Both the position numbers and the translations under genes were made by a program. 64,000 nucleotides of DNA from Bacillus sp. NEB1478 (GTDB taxonomy: Bacteria; Bacillota; Bacilli; Bacillales; Fictibacillaceae): the NCBI RefSeq assembly GCF_031582965.1, contig NZ_CP134049.1, positions 1,178,001-1,242,000 on the forward strand, written 5' to 3'. Each line of letters opens with the position of its first letter. Positions within the stretch are counted from its first letter, which is position 1. The notes under the pieces were generated by a model, which saw nothing but the letters and a program-made list of their open reading frames with translations, was not told where the DNA came from and searched no databases. Positions 60,462-64,000 of the stretch are shown piece by piece.

Positions 60462-62174
60462 ATGACAAATAAAAAAGAAATTGTCCGCACTCTTGAACAA
60501 ATTGCTCTTTATTTTGAAATACTTGGTGAGAATTCATTTAAAGTTTCAGCATATCGAAAAGCAGCGAATGCTTTAGAAAGTGATGAACGAACGATGGAGG
60601 AAATTGACGATGTATCCAAGCTTAAAGGTATTGGCAAGGGAACAGCATCTGTTATTTCAGAAATGATGGAAAAAGGGAAGTCTGACTTATTAATTGAACT
60701 TCAGGAAAAAGTACCTTCAGAACTTATTACTTTATTAAAAGTTCCAAACCTTGGCGGAAAAAAGATTGCGAAACTTTATCAAGAGTTAGGCGTAACCAAT
60801 GTTGAGTCATTAAAAGAAGTCTGTAATTCAGGTAAAGTGAGAGGACTTCCCGGCTTTGGAGCGAAGACTGAAGAAAAAATTCTTGCTTCTTTAGAAGACT
60901 TAGGAAAACGTCCGGAAAGACTTCCAATTGCTTATATGCTTCCGATTGCTGAGAAAATAGAAGATCAAATAGAAAAGATGAGTTATGTTGAAAAATATTC
61001 AAGAGCAGGGAGTCTTAGAAGATATAGAGAAACAATAAAAGATCTTGATTTTATCATCTCTACAAAAAATCCTGCTAAAGTAAAAGAACAATTATTAAGT
61101 TTAGAGGGAATTACAGATATAATTGCAAGTGGTGATACAAAAGTTTCTCTTGTGATCGGCGAGGTAGAGGTATCTGTCGATTTTAGAATAGTAGAACCGA
61201 AGCATTTTGCGACGACACTTCATCACTTTACGGGGTCTATGGAGCATAACGTAAAAATGCGTCAGCTGGCAAAAGCCAGGGGTGAAAAAATAAGCGAATA
61301 TGGAGTAGAAAATGTAGAAACAGGCGAAGTGAAAACTTTCGTATCTGAAGAAGATTTTTATCACTATTTCGGATTAAATTGGATACCGCCTGAGGCAAGA
61401 GAAACAGGTGATGAAATCGAACTTTTGAAGGGCAGCTACGATTTTATAGAGCTATCTGATATAAAGGGTGATCTTCATATGCATTCTACTTGGAGTGACG
61501 GCGCATTTTCTATTGAAGAAATGGCCGAAGAAGCTCGGAATCGCGGGTATCGATATATGGCGATTACTGACCACTCCCAGTATTTAAGAGTCGCAAATGG
61601 ACTCACGCCAGATCGAATACGAATGCAGCGAAAAGAAATTGACCGTTTGAATAAACAATACAATGATTTTAAAATTTTAGCAGGAATCGAAATGGATATT
61701 CTGCCGGATGGAACACTCGATTATGATGACGAACTGCTTGAAGAACTGGACTTTGTTATAGCGAGTATTCATTCTGCTTTTTCTCAAAGTCAGAGTAAGA
61801 TTATGGAACGTTTAACAACAGCTCTGAAACATAATAAGGTAGCATTGATCGCTCATCCTACTGGCCGCTTAATCGGGCGGCGTGAAGGATATAATGTTGA
61901 CGTTGACCTATTATTGAATCTCGCAAAAGAAACAGGAACTGCAGTTGAACTGAATGCCAATCCAAACCGTCTGGATCTTGCTGCAGAATGGCTGCGGAAA
62001 GCTCAGGAATATGGCGTGAAAATTGCGATAAACACAGATGCACATTACAAAGAAACGATGAAACATATGGAGATTGGGGCAGCGGTAGCGCGAAAAGGGT
62101 TTATTAAAAAGGAGTCAGTGCTGAATGCGATGACTTTAGATGAATTGGAAACCTACTTAAACCGTAAAAAATAG
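60462..62174 (+). CDS. polX: DNA polymerase X family protein PolX
   Basis: PolX fills short gaps in repair and, in Bacillus, has a 3'-5' exonuclease/phosphoesterase PHP domain. The 570-residue protein has a helix-hairpin-helix region (about 48-140), the X-family catalytic core with RDLDF-like KDLDFIISTK and VSVDFRIV (paired Asp residues), and a PHP domain with HMHSTWSDGAFSIEEMAEEA (about 340-360) and the later HSAF and NTDAHYK ligands. GGAGAGGAAG lies upstream of the ATG. mutS2 follows 30 bp downstream, probably in one operon. Confidence 0.95.
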   Translation: MTNKKEIVRTLEQIALYFEILGENSFKVSAYRKAANALESDERTMEEIDDVSKLKGIGKGTASVISEMMEKGKSDLLIELQEKVPSELITLLKVPNLGGKKIAKLYQELGVTNVESLKEVCNSGKVRGLPGFGAKTEEKILASLEDLGKRPERLPIAYMLPIAEKIEDQIEKMSYVEKYSRAGSLRRYRETIKDLDFIISTKNPAKVKEQLLSLEGITDIIASGDTKVSLVIGEVEVSVDFRIVEPKHFATTLHHFTGSMEHNVKMRQLAKARGEKISEYGVENVETGEVKTFVSEEDFYHYFGLNWIPPEARETGDEIELLKGSYDFIELSDIKGDLHMHSTWSDGAFSIEEMAEEARNRGYRYMAITDHSQYLRVANGLTPDRIRMQRKEIDRLNKQYNDFKILAGIEMDILPDGTLDYDDELLEELDFVIASIHSAFSQSQSKIMERLTTALKHNKVALIAHPTGRLIGRREGYNVDVDLLLNLAKETGTAVELNANPNRLDLAAEWLRKAQEYGVKIAINTDAHYKETMKHMEIGAAVARKGFIKKESVLNAMTLDELETYLNRKK

Positions 62175-62204
62175 CCTAATATCCTCGAATCAGGGGGAAT
62201 AAAT

Positions 62205-64000
62205 ATGCAAGATAAATTGTTACGAGTTTTGGAATTGAAAAAAGTCATTGAAAGACTGAAAAAGCATGCAAGCAGTTCACTAGGTACAAATAAAATTAAT
62301 AACCTTACTCCTTCAGTAACTTTAGATGAGGTAAACTTTGCCCATGAGGCGACAGATGAAGGTGTCAAAGTACTGCGATTAAAAGGACAGGTTCCATTTG
62401 GCGGGATTTTTGACGTTCGTTCTAATGTTAAACGATCCCAAATCGGAAGCTTGCTTAACGAGGAAGATCTGCTGGATATCGCTTCTACCATATATGGCGG
62501 CAGACGTTTTAAACGCTTTATTGAAGGACTTGTTGAAGATGGTATTGAACTGACGATTTTAAAACGTACCGCGGAAGTAATAATTCCTTTAAATGACATC
62601 GAGCAATCGATAAAAAGCTGTATTGATGACCACGGTCACATGATGGATAGTGCAAGTAATGAATTAAGATTGATTCGTCAGCAGCTTAGAACATTTGAAG
62701 CTAGAGTAAGAGAAAAGCTTGAATCGATCGTTCGTTCTTCAAGTTATCAAAAAATGCTGTCTGATACGATTATTACGATTCGAAATGACAGATTTGTTAT
62801 TCCAGTTAAACAAGAGTACAGAGGTAATTTTGGCGGGATGATACACGATCAGTCTGCAAGTGGAGCGACTCTTTTTATCGAACCGCAATCTGTCGTTGCG
62901 ATCAACAACCAAGTGAAAGATACTAAAGCAAAAGAAGCTCGCGAAATCGAGAAAATTTTAAGAGAATTGACAATGCAAGTTGCCGAAAATGCAGAAGATA
63001 TCCTTTTGAACGTGGAGGAGCTTGCAGAAGTTGATTTCATTTTGGCAAAAGCAAGATTTGCGAATGAATTAAAAGCTACAAGACCAATTATGAATGATCA
63101 TGGATTTATTTCACTAAAAGAGGCAAGACACCCATTATTAGACCAAAATTCAGTTGTTCCAATCAGTGTAATGCTGGGCGGGGAATATCAGTCTTTAGTA
63201 ATAACGGGTCCAAATACTGGTGGGAAAACTGTAACGCTAAAAACGATCGGTCTTTTGACGTTGATGGCTCAATGCGGGTTGCAAATTCCAGCTCGAGAAG
63301 AATCAGAAATGGCTGTGTTCCAATCAATTTTTGCAGATATTGGAGATGAACAATCGATTGAGCAGTCTTTGAGTACTTTTTCTTCACACATGGTGAACAT
63401 CGTTGATATTTTGAACAATATGGATCATGAATCACTCGTGCTCTTTGATGAACTTGGTGCGGGTACTGACCCGCAGGAAGGTGCAGCACTTGCGATTTCC
63501 ATTCTTGATTTTGTGTTTGCAAGAGGAGCACGTGTTGTGGCAACAACTCATTATAGTGAATTAAAAGCATATGCCTATAACCGTGAAGGAGTAATGAATG
63601 CTTCTGTAGAATTCGATGTGCAGACATTACGTCCAACATATAGATTGCTAGTTGGTGTGCCGGGTCGAAGTAATGCATTTGAAATTTCAAAACGATTAGG
63701 ACTACGTCAGGATATCATTGATGCAGCCCGCGAACAAATCAGTGAAGATGAAAACAAGATTGATAATATGATACGCTCGCTTGAAGACAATCGGAAGGAA
63801 GCCGAAAAAGAAATGGAACAGGCTCATCTGATGAGAAAAGAAGCAGAGGCTATTAAAACAGATCTTGAAAGGGAACTGGAACTTTATCAAAATGAAAAAG
63901 AACGTTTGTACTTGAAAGCAAAAGAAGAAGCGGAAGAAGCTGTAATAAAGGCACGTGAAACCGCAGAAGAAATCATCCATGAAATACGCGAGCTGCAAAA
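62205..64000 (+). CDS. mutS2: endonuclease MutS2 (3' end beyond the window)
   Basis: MutS2 suppresses recombination and helps rescue collided ribosomes in B. subtilis. From ATG 62205 (CAGGGGGA upstream) 598 codons read open to the window edge. The N-terminal core is present ([24 protein letters not shown]), then the ATPase with Walker [18 protein letters not shown] (about 336-352), Walker [32 protein letters not shown] and [17 protein letters not shown], then a charged coiled coil at the end. The C-terminal KOW and Smr domains would lie outside the window. Confidence 0.95.
   Translation, partial: MQDKLLRVLELKKVIERLKKHASSSLGTNKINNLTPSVTLDEVNFAHEATDEGVKVLRLKGQVPFGGIFDVRSNVKRSQIGSLLNEEDLLDIASTIYGGRRFKRFIEGLVEDGIELTILKRTAEVIIPLNDIEQSIKSCIDDHGHMMDSASNELRLIRQQLRTFEARVREKLESIVRSSSYQKMLSDTIITIRNDRFVIPVKQEYRGNFGGMIHDQSASGATLFIEPQSVVAINNQVKDTKAKEAREIEKILRELTMQVAENAEDILLNVEELAEVDFILAKARFANELKATRPIMNDHGFISLKEARHPLLDQNSVVPISVMLGGEYQSLVITGPNTGGKTVTLKTIGLLTLMAQCGLQIPAREESEMAVFQSIFADIGDEQSIEQSLSTFSSHMVNIVDILNNMDHESLVLFDELGAGTDPQEGAALAISILDFVFARGARVVATTHYSELKAYAYNREGVMNASVEFDVQTLRPTYRLLVGVPGRSNAFEISKRLGLRQDIIDAAREQISEDENKIDNMIRSLEDNRKEAEKEMEQAHLMRKEAEAIKTDLERELELYQNEKERLYLKAKEEAEEAVIKARETAEEIIHEIRELQ

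Overview
The window is a chromosomal backbone segment of an endospore-forming, low-GC Bacillota, most likely a member of the Bacillaceae. Gene order follows the Bacillus subtilis ytkL-ytoI-nrnA-dnaE-ytsJ-accDA-pfkA-pyk ... citZ-icd-mdh-phoPR-polA-mutM-ytaF-coaE-gapB-speD-nrdR-dnaBI-ytxC-thrS-infC-rpmI-rplT-ysdA ... sspI-ysgA-pheST-rnhC-zapA-cvpA-polX-mutS2 arrangement almost gene for gene. Sporulation genes (ytrI, ytrH, ytvI, ytaF, ytxC, sspI), T-box leaders and an L20-type infC leader agree with this. A Fictibacillus-like species is my guess from the accessory genes; that is inference, not proof. There are no rRNA or tRNA genes, phages, intact IS elements or CRISPR arrays.

Layout. 1-4.6 kb: end of ytkL, a small membrane protein, ytoI, ytpI, nrnA and the sporulation pair ytrH-ytrI. 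4.6-21.8 kb: replicative polymerase dnaE, then carbon metabolism: malic enzyme ytsJ with a FadR-type GntR regulator, acetyl-CoA carboxylase accDA, pfkA, pyk, fxsA, ytvI, ytwI, citZ-icd-mdh and a MaoC-like gene. 22-30.3 kb: phoPR, polA, mutM, ytaF, coaE. 30.4-35.9 kb: gapB and speD with clear regulatory sites, a small cytosolic protein, nrdR, and primosome genes dnaB-dnaI. 36-43 kb: an accessory block between dnaI and ytxC, holding a lone mqnC-like radical SAM gene, a compact ba3-type oxidase (subunits IIa, II, I), a degenerate MobA-like gene, an Fnr regulator with a well placed Fnr box, and an amino-acid ABC transporter without its ATPase. 43-48.4 kb: ytxC, T-box/thrS, L20 leader/infC-rpmI-rplT, ysdA. 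48.4-52.5 kb: a YthAB-like bd-type oxidase, a VTT-domain protein, a dimeric dUTPase and sspI. 52.6-64 kb: ysgA, T-box/pheST, a YtxH-like protein, rnhC, zapA-cvpA-polX-mutS2 (mutS2 runs off the window).

The genes join central carbon flux (malate to pyruvate and NADPH, malonyl-CoA, lower glycolysis, TCA, gluconeogenic GapB) with replication and repair (DnaE, PolA, DnaB/DnaI, MutM, PolX, MutS2) and low-oxygen respiration (ba3, bd-type, Fnr). Visible regulation includes paired CcpN-type sites at gapB, a GntR operator at ytsJ, a cre box before the MaoC gene, an Fnr box at -41.5 of fnr, T-boxes at thrS and pheS, and a structured speD leader that can hide the ribosome site.

The non-genic DNA is the least ordinary part. 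Nine copies of a palindromic, MITE-like intergenic repeat (R1), two copies of a second repeat (R2) and an array of five 8-bp direct repeats at exactly 21-bp spacing (46430-46534) fill most gaps over 300 bp. The best candidates for something undescribed are the speD leader RNA, the 21-bp array and the R1 family with its interchangeable internal module.
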